49,792 bases of DNA. Source: an uncultured Enterobacteriaceae bacterium. Its GTDB lineage: Bacteria > Pseudomonadota > Gammaproteobacteria > Enterobacterales > Enterobacteriaceae. Position 1 is the first letter of the stretch, and each line of letters opens with the position of its first letter. The notes under the pieces are model-generated. The model was given only the letters and a program-made list of their open reading frames with translations. It searched no databases and was not told the DNA's origin. The translations under genes and the position numbers were made by a program. The stretch lies in assembly GCA_936920625.1 (NCBI GenBank), contig CAKZHC010000046.1:1-49792 (forward strand), in the 5' to 3' direction. Shown one piece after another: positions 17,503-26,501 of this stretch.

Positions 17503-18042
17503 TTACATCTTGCCTGTTTTCCTCGCATAAGCGAACAAACCGCCAGCAGCAACAATGTTCACCAGTTCACCAACCGGAGCTGTTGGCATCATGCCGTCAG
17601 GTGTGATTATTTGATGGTTGTTAAAATCAATTTCAATTATATCGTCTGTTTTTACGGCACTTATGCTAAAGCCAGATTGCAATGTAACGGGTATCAGCTC
17701 ACCTGTTGATACACAATTACGGAAAAAAATGCGGGCAAATGACTGAGCGATCACTGCTTTAACACCGGAAGCGCTCAGCGCCACCACAGCATGTTCACGG
17801 GATGAACCACAGCCAAAGTTTTCTCCAGCCATGATAAAATCATAGCCGGATACTCCTGTTTCCGGATCAATGAATGGCATTGAATCTTCCGGGAGGCCAC
17901 ACATCGCAAGAGAAGCTAATTCAGCCCGGCCCTCAGTCGAGGCCGGATTTACTTTAAGATATTCGGCAGTCAGAATCTGGTCTGTGTCAATGTTACTGCC
18001 CAGAACATAGACTTTACCACGTAAAATATCTTTCATATTCAT
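17503..18042 (-). CDS. leuD: Aconitase-family small (swivel) subunit, LeuD-like
   Basis: 179 residues. Small subunit of a heterodimeric hydro-lyase such as 3-isopropylmalate dehydratase. Family marks are LGSNIDTDQILTAEYL near the N-terminus, FGCGSSREHAV (substrate loop) and the AVIAQSFARIFFRNCVSTGELIPV segment. Its ATG overlaps the leuC stop by four bases, so the two are coupled. The insert KVNPASTEGRAELASLAMCGLPEDSMPF is longer than in the short archaeal LeuD type. There is no leuA or leuB on the plasmid, so a leucine role is plausible but not established. Confidence 0.8.
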   Translation of the reverse strand: MNMKDILRGKVYVLGSNIDTDQILTAEYLKVNPASTEGRAELASLAMCGLPEDSMPFIDPETGVSGYDFIMAGENFGCGSSREHAVVALSASGVKAVIAQSFARIFFRNCVSTGELIPVTLQSGFSISAVKTDDIIEIDFNNHQIITPDGMMPTAPVGELVNIVAAGGLFAYARKTGKM

Positions 18043-19391
18043 GCTGTTATAAACCGTTCAGGATTAGTAATGGTACCAGTGATTGCTGCTGCTGCAACGG
18101 AGTAGGGCGAGGCCAGATAGATCATTGCACCCTTATGCCCCATCCTCCCTGGAAAATTACGATTAGTAGTTGAAATAACCGTTATTGGATCGTTTATTCT
18201 GCCAAATGTGTCCGCTGGTCCGCCGCAGCATGCTGCACAGCCAGATTCCGATGACAGTTTCACTCCAGCGTCGGTCAGGATCTGGTAAATCGAAATACCG
18301 TCTATATGGTTGATGATAAGGTTGTGAAATACCTCTTTGGTAGCAGGAACTGCAAAGGTAGGAATCACCACTTTACGCCCTTTCATCACACGTGCAGCCG
18401 CCACAAAGTCGGAGATTTTCCCTCCAGTACAGGAACCGATATAAGCCTGGGAGATTGCTACATTTTCCAGCTCATCGACAGGTGTGACGTTATCTGGAGA
18501 ATGCGGGCGGGCAATCATTGAGGTAAGTGAGCTGACATCGATGTTAATTGTACGTGCATAACTGGCATCGACGTCTGGCTCAACCAGGGTCCATGGGGTG
18601 CTGGTTTTACTATTCAGGTAGTTAATTGTTGCCTGGTTGGCAACCATAATCCCATTTTTAGCACCGCACTCTACCACCATGTTACAAATGGTCATACGTT
18701 CATCTGGTGATAATTCGTCAACAACATTTCCACCGAATTCAATGGCCTGATAAGTCGCTCCGGCAACACCCAGTTCTTTCAGAAGGGCGAGAATCAAATC
18801 TTTTGCTTGGACGCTTTCAGGTTTAACACCCGTATAGTTAACACGGATTGTAGAAGGAACTTTAAGGAGAATTTCACCTGTTCCCAAAGCATAAGCACCA
18901 TCCGTTATGCCAACACCGATAGCAAACGTACCGAACGCACCTGCAGTAACAGTATGCGAATCGGTCCCCAGTAAAACCTCGCCGGGCCGGGTATGCCCGC
19001 CTTCTGCCAGACCAATATGACAGACTCCTTTATAATCCGGTGTTCCAACATCATAAAAATGTGTGATGTGCTGTTCTCTGGCAAACTCCCGCATAACTCT
19101 GATATTTTGATTTGTCTGTGGGTCAGCAGACCAGGTGAAATGATCAGGAATCATGATGAAGCGATCCGGATTCCAGACTTTTGCATTTTCGCCAAACTCT
19201 TTTTTAAAAACACTGGCAACGCCCGGGGTACATGGATCATGGGACATGAGCACATCGACTTTAACGAACACAACTTCTCCCGGCGATACCATGTCACGAC
19301 CACTGGCCCGCGCCAGAATTTTTTCCGTTAAGGTCATGCCTGATGGCCTTGTGTTAACACACTGATGGTTATAACTCTCTGATAACTGCAT
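18039..19391 (-). CDS. leuC: Aconitase-family large subunit, LeuC-like
   Basis: 450 residues from this start, or 432 from the Met at 19337, which better fits the family (about 420). Catalyses stereospecific dehydration/hydration using a [4Fe-4S] cluster. Counting from the second Met, the cluster ligands are Cys303 in GSCTGGKISD and Cys367 and Cys370 in SGCAACCGG. GTDSHTVTAGAFG and STTNRNFPGRMG are also present. CTGGK in place of the usual CTN(S/G)R suggests a distant subfamily, so the substrate could be isopropylmalate, homoaconitate, dimethylmalate or something else. Forms an operon with leuD. Confidence 0.8.
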   Translation of the reverse strand: MQLSESYNHQCVNTRPSGMTLTEKILARASGRDMVSPGEVVFVKVDVLMSHDPCTPGVASVFKKEFGENAKVWNPDRFIMIPDHFTWSADPQTNQNIRVMREFAREQHITHFYDVGTPDYKGVCHIGLAEGGHTRPGEVLLGTDSHTVTAGAFGTFAIGVGITDGAYALGTGEILLKVPSTIRVNYTGVKPESVQAKDLILALLKELGVAGATYQAIEFGGNVVDELSPDERMTICNMVVECGAKNGIMVANQATINYLNSKTSTPWTLVEPDVDASYARTINIDVSSLTSMIARPHSPDNVTPVDELENVAISQAYIGSCTGGKISDFVAAARVMKGRKVVIPTFAVPATKEVFHNLIINHIDGISIYQILTDAGVKLSSESGCAACCGGPADTFGRINDPITVISTTNRNFPGRMGHKGAMIYLASPYSVAAAAITGTITNPERFITA

Positions 19392-19929
19392 CTTTGCATC
19401 TCTTAATCTTTTGTTTATGAAAAAACACAACCGGAGTGATGGGAATATTCTGCCTGAGCTGTTTGTGGCACAGGTTAGTTGCCTCATAGCTATCAGCAAG
19501 CCATCCAGTGCCAGAAGCCGCTTCCCGTTGGTACATTAAGGGGCGGTATACTATTACCGCAAAATTTTTTGTCTGGCCAGAAGCGTCATCCCATGGCGAT
19601 GCAGGACAAAGACTCTTCTACTATCAAAAACGTTATATTCGGGCTTCTTCGTAAGAAAATCTGTGTTTAGCAGAGCGGTCAACACCCCTTTCACTCGTTG
19701 CATTTTTTATTTTGAGCATTGAATATAACATGCCTGAAAACTGCCCATATAAGTAACGGATGATGCCCGGTCCAGACAGTGAAATCTTTGTTTTAGCGTT
19801 ATTTAATTTAGCCTGCACATTATTGTTTCATCACAGGAACAATAGTGCTGATTTCGGGTTGTTTATTGTCTGTTTCTGTTTTTCATTTCATGCTACGGAC
19901 TGACGCTTTGACAATAATAAGGCATTAAA
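19392..19929. other. Divergent intergenic region leuC / yrdC-like
   Basis: About 540 bases between divergent genes. It should hold both promoters. A TTGACA lies at 19908-19913, too close to the +1 of the next gene for a classic -35. A 61-codon minus-strand frame (19633-19818) looks like noise or a relic. No clear LysR box could be fixed by eye. Confidence 0.4.
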
Positions 19930-20709
19930 ATGTTCGATAAAAAAGTAATCTGGAACGGTGGTGTACAACCGGAAGCACTAGAAATTTTGTGTGGCAGTGG
20001 TGGGATGATCGTCTGCCCAACAAAAGTGGGTTACATCCTCATGACATCAGACAAGCAGGGGCTTGAGCGTAAATTTGTAGCTAAGCAGCGTAACCGTAAC
20101 AAACCTGGCGTGGTGTTGTGTGGTAGCATGGAGCAACTGAAAGCGTTAGCACAACTCAACCCGGAAATTGAGGCTTTTTATCAGGCCCACTGGGATGCTG
20201 ATATATTACTGGGGTGTATTCTGCCATGGCAGCAAGAAGCTATCGATAACCTGCCTGATGACGGCGTCAACGAATTAATGATGGACAGCCGTAAGACCAG
20301 TTGTTTTGTCATCAAATTCGGCAAACCCGGAGAAATTCTTGCAAAAGAGTTGTGGGATAACCACCGCAAATTTTCTTTTGCCAGCTCTGCCAATCCCTCA
20401 GGAAAAGGTAACCGTGGGCTGGTAGAATGTATTGGAGAACGGATTGAACAACACGCAGATTTAATTATCTGTGCCAATGATTATGTAAAATCTATCCAGC
20501 CAGAAGAACGTGAAGAAACCCGTTATGAACAGGGCGTAATAGTGTCAATGGTCGATGATGCAGGGAATCTTATACCGGAACAACGCGGTGATCGCAGAAT
20601 AACGCCTTGTCCCGTGTTAATTCGCAAAGGTCTGGACGTTGATAAAATTATTTCCTTGATGTCTGCCACCTTTAATAGCTGGGATTATCGCCACGGTGAT
20701 TACTACTAG
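19930..20709 (+). CDS. Sua5/YciO/YrdC-domain protein
   Basis: 259 residues. The YrdC fold binds ATP, bicarbonate and threonine in threonylcarbamoyl-AMP synthases and carbamoyl-AMP in carbamoyltransferases. Here ALEILCGSGGMIVCPTKVGYILM replaces the usual PT(D/E)T.YGL motif, followed by K...R...KP near 51-60 and a well-kept SFASSANPSGKGN near 153-165. The divergent PTKVGY motif suggests a side branch rather than the housekeeping tRNA t6A enzyme. Start chosen at the ATG with AAGG just upstream. It faces leuCD divergently and the LysR gene convergently, so the four may be one module. Confidence 0.75.
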   Translation: MFDKKVIWNGGVQPEALEILCGSGGMIVCPTKVGYILMTSDKQGLERKFVAKQRNRNKPGVVLCGSMEQLKALAQLNPEIEAFYQAHWDADILLGCILPWQQEAIDNLPDDGVNELMMDSRKTSCFVIKFGKPGEILAKELWDNHRKFSFASSANPSGKGNRGLVECIGERIEQHADLIICANDYVKSIQPEEREETRYEQGVIVSMVDDAGNLIPEQRGDRRITPCPVLIRKGLDVDKIISLMSATFNSWDYRHGDYY

Positions 20710-20866
20710 CAGCAGGATATTATATTGTCCGTGACTGCTACCGCCGTGTTTTTAATTATCAAAACAATATTCCAATTACTCTCCAGAAATGAAATTTGTC
20801 ATATAGTTAAGCACTGACTGAATAGAACGAGTGCTGTCATCTGTAACCGGATGCCAGCCTCACTGT

Positions 20867-21775
20867 TTATCGCTCTGATTCAGCAGCGGCGATAAGTTGC
20901 TGTAAATTGTCACTAAACCGTTTTATACCCGAATTAACAGTGTTTCTTGTTTTTGATAACAGCCAGATTTTATACTGGTCCATCTGCCAGTCAGACAGCA
21001 GCCTCACCAGTTTTCCGGCAGCCTGGCTTCCACGGGTAATATAATTAGGAAGATAGGCGATACCCAGCCCGGATAAAGCCATATTGGTTAATGCCATACT
21101 GTTGTTGCTTCTGAAACGACTCTGGACATCAATATTCATCTTCTGTTTTTCTTTGCGGAATGGCAGTGAAACTGCGCGGGCAACTCCCCGCAACAGAATG
21201 TAATTACGCAGTGGTAAATCTTTAGGAGTTATAATGGGTTTAATATTTTGGATATAGCTTGGTGTGGCATACAATCCCCAGTGAATCGCACATAAGAATT
21301 TAGTATGTTCATGAACAGGGGTTTCCTGAGATACTATTATCGCTAAGTCATAACTGCTTTCTTTGATATCAATTTTTTTATCTGATAAATCAAGGTCAAT
21401 ATTGGCATGAATATTTTCTGCCAGAAAGGCATTCAGGGCGGGCACAACGTACTGTATTCCGAATGTTACCGGCGCTAAAATTTTGATCGTTCCTGCTGGT
21501 TCTTCGTAATATTCTTTGATAAACCGTCCGGAGGCCTGTAATTCATTCAGTATGTTAACGCAGTACTGATAGTAACGTAATCCCAGCTCTGTGATTTCAA
21601 TTTTTCTGGTTGTTCGTTTCAAAAGTGCTGAGCCTATCCTTTTCTCCAGGGCCAGAATATCACGGCTGACCGATGATTTAGACATGCCTAAAGTGTGTGC
21701 TGCGGCGGTAAAACTTAATGTTTCCACCACCCGGGCAAACACAATCATCGGAATTAAGTTTTCAATATTTTCCAT
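20867..21775 (-). CDS. LysR-family transcriptional regulator
   Basis: 302 residues from the ATG at 21775; a TTG at 21793 is an upstream alternative. An N-terminal winged helix-turn-helix (about 5-62: MIVFARVVETLSFTAAAHTLGMSKSSVSRDILALEKRIGSALLKR) is followed by the periplasmic-binding-like effector domain (90-295), here of the CrgA/DsdC-like short-linker group. It lies next to yrdC, convergent, and is the most likely regulator of the leuCD/yrdC-like genes. The inducer is unknown. Confidence 0.9.
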   Translation of the reverse strand: MENIENLIPMIVFARVVETLSFTAAAHTLGMSKSSVSRDILALEKRIGSALLKRTTRKIEITELGLRYYQYCVNILNELQASGRFIKEYYEEPAGTIKILAPVTFGIQYVVPALNAFLAENIHANIDLDLSDKKIDIKESSYDLAIIVSQETPVHEHTKFLCAIHWGLYATPSYIQNIKPIITPKDLPLRNYILLRGVARAVSLPFRKEKQKMNIDVQSRFRSNNSMALTNMALSGLGIAYLPNYITRGSQAAGKLVRLLSDWQMDQYKIWLLSKTRNTVNSGIKRFSDNLQQLIAAAESER

Positions 21776-22206
21776 TATTAAATATGCCGTCAAGTATAGT
21801 AGCTGTTAGTTGCGATAACCGCCATTTTTTAAAAGATATGTCTGCTGGCAATTCCATATTTATTCCCGGTTTGAATATTTTTCAAAAAGTCAAATGTAAC
21901 ATAAACAGCAGGCAGTATTTTCGGCGAGTAGCTTCCTGCTGAGAGTACCGTGACAAGATTTCCGTACAGCAGACATACAGTTATCCGATAAGATAAAAGG
22001 CGCCAGCAAGAGCTGGCTTCCCGCAGAACACGAAAAATCTGGTTATCAGTCAGGTTCTTCTGTATCTGTAAAATCCGCCTCTATCATTGCACAGACTACA
22101 GATGTTTGAAGTCAAACGGAACGAAAAATCATGCTGCCTGTGGTACAGGCGTTGAACACTTCATTAGTAATACTGGCAAGGCCAGAGTGAGTGTTTAAAT
22201 CGGCAA
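21776..22206. other. Intergenic region upstream of lysR
   Basis: About 430 bases without a supported gene. Contains the lysR promoter on the minus strand and a minus-strand terminator at 21995-22017. Confidence 0.4.
21995..22017 (-). terminator. Probable terminator of the 22.2-23.1 kb minus-strand genes
   Basis: On the minus strand GCCAGC, loop TCTT, GCTGGC is followed by GCCTTTTATC. The stem is compact and lies about 190 bp beyond the stop of the membrane-protein remnant. Confidence 0.5.
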
Positions 22207-22628
22207 TCATGAAAAGAGAGCTGCTATTCCTCCGGTAATTAAGAAAAGTAAAGTCATAACAGAGCCGGTCATCATTATGTAATAATATGATTTAAGCCAG
22301 CCGCTTAATTCTTCCGGTACCGTGTCAAAAAAATCGTATGCGCGCGGGTCGGGTTTATAAAAAAATGACTCTTTCTTCTTTTTTTTCATAGACCAGAAAT
22401 AATGAACAAGATGCGGGGAACCGGGGAAACCCATTAAAGACCAGAACCACAAAACACTATTTAACTTAAATCCCCGCGTATGATACAGGTCTATCAGTGC
22501 TTCATACTTTTTTTATGCACGCCATAGAGAATAAACAGCACTGCCATTAGCGCAAGGCTGAGCAACAGTGTGCATAAACCAAAGAGGCCCAGTAGCAGCA
22601 GCCAGACGGGGTCGTTATCTGTTACCAC
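22207..22628 (-). pseudogene. Membrane protein gene split at an A7 run
   Basis: A GTG at 22628 opens a 44-codon frame (VTDNDPVWLLLLGLFGLCTL...) that stops at 22494. The downstream frame, ending at 22207 with ...GSVMTLLFLITGGIAALFS, starts in the next phase. The join is a run of seven A residues (minus-strand sense) near 22512. One added A would give a continuous protein of about 140 residues with three or four hydrophobic helices. It follows the chimeric Gly-rich gene by three bases, so it may be its partner. Either a real frameshift, transcriptional slippage that rescues it, or an assembly error. Function unknown. Confidence 0.6.
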
Positions 22629-22630
22629 CG

Positions 22631-23062
22631 TCAGCGCCAGAAGTCAGTAATCGGTTGTTTTGCTTTGATGCCAAATTCTCCTAACATTTCCCCTGACATT
22701 TCCCCTGCTTTCCCGCCGATATAGCCCCCACTGAGGGCACCCACCACGCCACAGGCCAGCATACCCAGCCCCCCTGTTGGTATACCAATGGCAAGACAGA
22801 GGCCTGCTACAGCAGAGGCACCTGCTGCGCCGCCATATCCTCCAACTGCAACGCTGCCGCCAAACTTTGCATACTCCTTAAAGGCAAACTCCCCACACTC
22901 CTGCTGGCGCACCTTGAAGGCATCAGAAACATATTTCAGGAAAATGAGCCCCAGCACCACATGTTTGTAGTTGGCGGCATCTATGTTGGCGCGTAGTTTG
23001 TCAGCGGCCTTCCAGAATTTGTTATCCAGCTCATTAAGAAATTGTTGTTCGGCGTTGTTCAT
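22631..23062 (-). CDS. HsdM N-terminus fused to a glycine-zipper membrane domain
   Basis: 143 residues. Residues 1-50 (MNNAEQQFLNELDNKFWKAA, LRANIDAANYKHVVLG, FLKYVSDAF) match the start of type I restriction methylase HsdM. From about 60 the chain changes to a Gly/Ala-rich double hydrophobic segment, AGASAVAGLCLAIGIPTGG followed by LACGVVGALSGGYIGGKAG, like glycine-zipper regions of secreted toxins. No methylase motifs follow, so it is a chimera. Start at 23062 is backed by GAGG nine bases upstream; the longer frame from 23101 lacks a site. It precedes the split membrane protein gene, which could have been an immunity partner. Confidence 0.6.
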   Translation of the reverse strand: MNNAEQQFLNELDNKFWKAADKLRANIDAANYKHVVLGLIFLKYVSDAFKVRQQECGEFAFKEYAKFGGSVAVGGYGGAAGASAVAGLCLAIGIPTGGLGMLACGVVGALSGGYIGGKAGEMSGEMLGEFGIKAKQPITDFWR

Positions 23063-23351
23063 GAAAATCCTCGGGGTAGATCGCAGCGAAAGAGCGATCA
23101 TGCCTTATCGCAGATTCAGATTTGGAATGCAGTTCGCAAAATGATACTCGGAACGGGGTCAATTACAAACTGTAGTGGCACAGTAAATCGGGTCATCTGT
23201 TTACGAATTCGTAAGCCGGTGGCTTGTTTTTGTTGGCCGCTACAGTGAAGTAAAGTTGGCAGTCATCGCAGTTACCCGGTCACCACCCCTAATTGGAATA
23301 AAATGGTTTTTTAGTTACATCCTACAATAGTAGGAAACCATCACATCACGT
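23063..23351. other. Intergenic stretch, no gene seen
   Basis: About 290 bases between the chimeric gene and an IS6-family element. Nothing coding is supported. Confidence 0.4.
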
Positions 23352-24128
23352 GGTTCTGTTGCATTAACAACAAAAAAATTGTGAAAATCCAGACTGCCGT
23401 TTTTTCAGGCAGCTAACAGATAAAATTGTTCTGCCGACGACGAACCGTCCCCGTGTGGATACTGATATTGTCCTTTACGCAGCATGTGCATCAGTTCAAT
23501 GCCAGCCAGAATGGATTGCGCCCAATGTCAGGCTTAAATCCGGCCAGCAGCTTTATCCTTCGTTTAATGTTGCGGTGATCCTGTTCCACAAGATTGTTCA
23601 GGTACCTGCTCTGCCTGATGGCAAAGGTTTCTGCTTCTGCTCTGCCGGTGCTGAGCACTGCCAGAGCTGCCCTGCTGGCAGTACTGCTATCAATGGTGAC
23701 CACCTCAGGAGTGCCATTCTGGCGAAAGGCTTTGCGAAAGAAACGCAGGGCAGCTGCCGCATCCCGTCTGGCTGTCAGCAAAAAGTCAACCGCCCGGCAG
23801 AGGTATTTCCACTGGCCTTTAACTTTGATATAAGTCTCATCCATCCGCCAGCGGCGCCCCACAAGGCGTTTATACCGACGGAAAGTGTTATCCGGTAACG
23901 GTGTCAGTCTGATAACCCAGCGATACACGGTGGAATGTGTCAATCGTGCCATCATTTCCTCCAGATTACTCAAGCTCAGAGCATAAGCCAGGTACCAGCG
24001 GTACACACTGAACAATGACATCAACAGGGTAATGCAAGTGTCTGAATGCTTTTCTGGTCAGAGACACTGGTGGTAACACGGGGAAATAAAAGAAATCATA
24101 ACTGATTACGGCTTATTGCAGCAGAACC
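23352..24128 (-). mobile_element. IS6-family insertion sequence (decayed, 777 bp)
   Basis: Terminal inverted repeats GGTTCTGTTGCA (23352-23363) and TGCAGCAGAACC (24117-24128) differ at one position and bracket a DDE transposase on the minus strand. The length fits the family (about 780-880 bp). The terminal repeats differ from the IS26-like scars elsewhere, so this is a second IS6 subtype. Confidence 0.85.
23406..24024 (-). pseudogene. IS6-family transposase, frameshifted with small deletions
   Basis: The main frame (177 codons from 24024) contains RWYLAYALSLSNLEEMM, HSTVYRWV, the first catalytic Asp in WRMDETYIKVKG, DFLLTARRDA, VVTIDSS (second Asp) and NNLVEQDHRNIKRRI (catalytic Glu). Two short in-frame gaps are visible compared with intact relatives (after EMMA and after RAVD). 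Near 23520 the frame shifts, and the usual C-terminus SILAGIELMHMLRKGQYQYP continues in another phase to 23406. It is probably inactive. Confidence 0.82.
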
Positions 24129-24219
24129 GGTCAGTGACTGTGCCGGCTGCCGGAGTATAGCCGCCAGGCTGAAGTTATTGAGAAAAACAGGCTGATTCAG
24201 TTATCCTCGTCTTCTCATT

Positions 24220-25164
24220 ATGAATGATGAAAATGAAATGAGCATATCCTCCGCCCATGACGCAATTTTTAAAAAATTTCTCGGTGATATCACAGTCGCA
24301 AGGGATTTTTTGCAAATTCATCTGCCTGAAAATATTCGCGGACGATGTGATTTTGACACGCTTAAGATGGAGTCCGGCAGTTTCATTGAGCCGGACCTGC
24401 GAAGTCAGTGTTCCGATATGCTTTATTCATTACAGACCACAACGGGTAAAGGCTATATATACACTCTGGTAGAGCATCAAGGACGCCCGGAAAAGCTGAT
24501 GGCATTCAGGCTCCTTCGTTACAGTGTGGCAGCTATGCAGCGGCATCTTGAACAGGGCAACGATACTCTTCCTGTGGTAATACCGCTCCTGTTTTACGCC
24601 GGTAAAACCTCTCCCTATCCCTACAGCACCCGCTGGCTGGACTGCCTTGACGACCCGGAGCTGGCAGAATCTGTCTATATGCAGGCATTCCCGCTGGTTG
24701 ATATTACGATTATACCGGATGAGAAGATTGCAGCACACAGGCATATGGCGCTGATGGAGCTGGTGATGAAACATATCCGCACCCGTGATATGCTGGAATT
24801 AGCTCAGGAAATAGCCGGGTTACTGAACCAGTGGACACTGCCGCCGGAACTGTTCAGGGGACTGATGTGGTATATTACAGAGCGGGGCAATACTTCTGAT
24901 GCAGAAAAATTTTTGCATCAGATTGCCGACAGAGCAACAGATTATCGTGAGGTGGTTATGACTATAGCAGAACAGCTGCGTGAAAAGGGAATGCAGGAAG
25001 GGATACAGAGAGGAATGCAGGCAGGCAGACAAGAAGGGATTGAAAGAGGCCGCTATGAAGCAAAAATTGAAATGGCCAGACAGCTTCTCGCTAACGGAGT
25101 TGATCGGTCTGTTGTGAAAATATCCAGCGGACTTTCTGATGCTGAAATTGATGCCATCAAATGA
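24220..25164 (+). CDS. Rpn family recombination-promoting nuclease (PD-(D/E)XK)
   Basis: 314 residues. Family of RecA-independent recombination nucleases, related to PD-(D/E)XK transposases. The signature HDAIFKKFLGDITVARDFLQIHLP sits at 13-36, the nuclease core CSDMLYSLQTT...YIYTLVEHQGRPEKLMAFRLLRY near 66-105, and a helical C-terminus with GMQEGIQRGMQAGRQEGIERG. It is full length and sits between two IS6-family relics in the most rearranged part of the plasmid. It may act in DNA rearrangement. No other gene is in its transcript. Confidence 0.9.
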   Translation: MNDENEMSISSAHDAIFKKFLGDITVARDFLQIHLPENIRGRCDFDTLKMESGSFIEPDLRSQCSDMLYSLQTTTGKGYIYTLVEHQGRPEKLMAFRLLRYSVAAMQRHLEQGNDTLPVVIPLLFYAGKTSPYPYSTRWLDCLDDPELAESVYMQAFPLVDITIIPDEKIAAHRHMALMELVMKHIRTRDMLELAQEIAGLLNQWTLPPELFRGLMWYITERGNTSDAEKFLHQIADRATDYREVVMTIAEQLREKGMQEGIQRGMQAGRQEGIERGRYEAKIEMARQLLANGVDRSVVKISSGLSDAEIDAIK

Positions 25165-25220
25165 AAACTAAAGGATTCAGCACTAATCATAGTGCTATAG
25201 ATGCTTCTGTGGAATGACAC

Positions 25221-25950
25221 GGTTCTGTCGAATTAATGATAAAGAATCAGCTTTAGTTATCTGAAAGATTTTTTAAGTAACTAAATCATAAAAGACACCT
25301 GACAATCTGTCTTTGTACAGGAATTTGTCATTTATGCAGTATTTCTGTCGCTTCCACTAAAATTTTAGCTGTACGATAGGTTTTTAACCTTGATATAGTT
25401 CTGTATCGTTTTCTAATAAAACGATGGTCCTGCTGTACAGTATTATTTTTATAACAACATTGTCTGCCTGTTATTTTCAGACTGGGTTTATTCAATAATT
25501 CGACAACTGCTTTTTTAGCTTGCGTCTATCAATATGAATAACCACTGGATAAGCATTCAGACCAGTCTTTTTTCTTAAAAAATAAGCGGCATTCTTATTG
25601 AGATTTTACTTAATATGGAGTCTGTAGGTTCACCATGACCATTTATTATCTGATAAAGATAATCCAAACAGTCCTTTATCCTGATATAAGTTTCATCCAT
25701 TTAGCAGATTCCGCCATATTTTTTTACTTCTTTCTGGCACCCTTTGCAAGCGCTGGTACCAGTCGCAATACCCAGCGATGAGTTGCAGAGTGGTCAACGA
25801 AAATGCCTTTCTTCTGCACCAACTCTTCTAAATTACGTAGACTTGAAGAATACGTCAGGTACCAGTGCAAACAAACTAGTATCACTTCAACGGGATAATG
25901 GAGTCGTTCAAAGGATTTTCTTACTGCACACATAGCAACTGACAGCTATT
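25221..25950 (-). mobile_element. Heavily decayed IS6-family element
   Basis: An end-like GGTTCTGTCG lies at 25221-25230. On the minus strand the first 69 codons (25933-25724) are a clear IS6 transposase start: YPVEVILVCLHWYLTYSSSLRNLEELVQKKGIFVDHSATHRWVLR. Downstream, fragments in changing frames still read as DHRFIRKRYRTISRLKTYRTAKILVEATEILHK, the usual C-terminal part. There are many stops and frameshifts, and no intact right end was found. Confidence 0.75.
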
Positions 25951-25977
25951 AACCCGCTATCATATGATTTATTAATT

Positions 25978-26175
25978 TTAATGCGGCAGAACCAAATCTT
26001 CACGACGATCGCGACCAGGGGACGGCTGATAGTCAGGAATGTCCGCCATGGTCACAGGCCAGCGGGATGGCATAAATTTCCGCGACATTAACCCCCATCG
26101 GTGTATAGGATAACGTTTGATTGTAAAAATATGCTCTCTGGCCTTCTTGTTAATCCAGTTAATCCAGACGTTCAT
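25978..26175 (-). CDS. Small basic protein, coupled to the upstream ORF
   Basis: 65 residues, Arg/Lys/His-rich with many Trp and Pro (MNVWINWINKKAREH at the start, GRDRREDLVLPH at the end). Not recognised. The ATG overlaps the stop of the preceding 55-codon ORF by four bases with GAGGG just upstream, which supports translation. Could be a remnant of a longer plasmid gene next to the decayed IS. Confidence 0.4.
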   Translation of the reverse strand: MNVWINWINKKAREHIFTIKRYPIHRWGLMSRKFMPSRWPVTMADIPDYQPSPGRDRREDLVLPH

Positions 26176-26339
26176 CCCTCACTCTTGCCATCAGGTTTAT
26201 CAATCAGCAAGGGCGTAAACGCCTCATCAATGCTCTGTAATTCACTATGACCAGTCTGTGCAATAGACTCAGCCAGAACTGCTTTCAGTCTCTGTAGTTT
26301 GAGCTGAGATATGATTCTGTTTAAATTTGTGATGGTCAC
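26172..26339 (-). CDS. Small ORF upstream of and overlapping the 65-residue gene
   Basis: 55 residues from a GTG at 26339: TITNLNRIISQLKLQRLKAV, then LAESIAQTGHSELQSIDEAF and TPLLIDKPDGKSEG. Helical, amphipathic. It ends in an ATGA overlap with the next gene. The pair looks like a genuine two-gene unit, but neither is recognised. Confidence 0.4.
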   Translation of the reverse strand: MTITNLNRIISQLKLQRLKAVLAESIAQTGHSELQSIDEAFTPLLIDKPDGKSEG

Positions 26340-26501
26340 CCTAAAACAAAATTAAATAGTTATTAAATGTAAATCAAATATTGTAGTGTATGTAATTGAG
26401 TTTTCCTGAATCAGAGTGTTACCATCATAATAAGTGTAACAATACAGAGACTCTGGATATGCTTCATCAGACCATGCTTTCAAGATTCAGAAAGGATAAG
26501 C

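Noticed and set aside
19633..19818. 61-codon minus-strand frame between leuC and the yrdC-like gene
   Set aside because: No ribosome-binding site or family resemblance; it probably lies over promoter DNA.
21670..21700. TTTAG...CTAAA inverted repeat resembling a KorB operator
   Set aside because: It lies inside the lysR helix-turn-helix coding sequence and does not match the KorB site.
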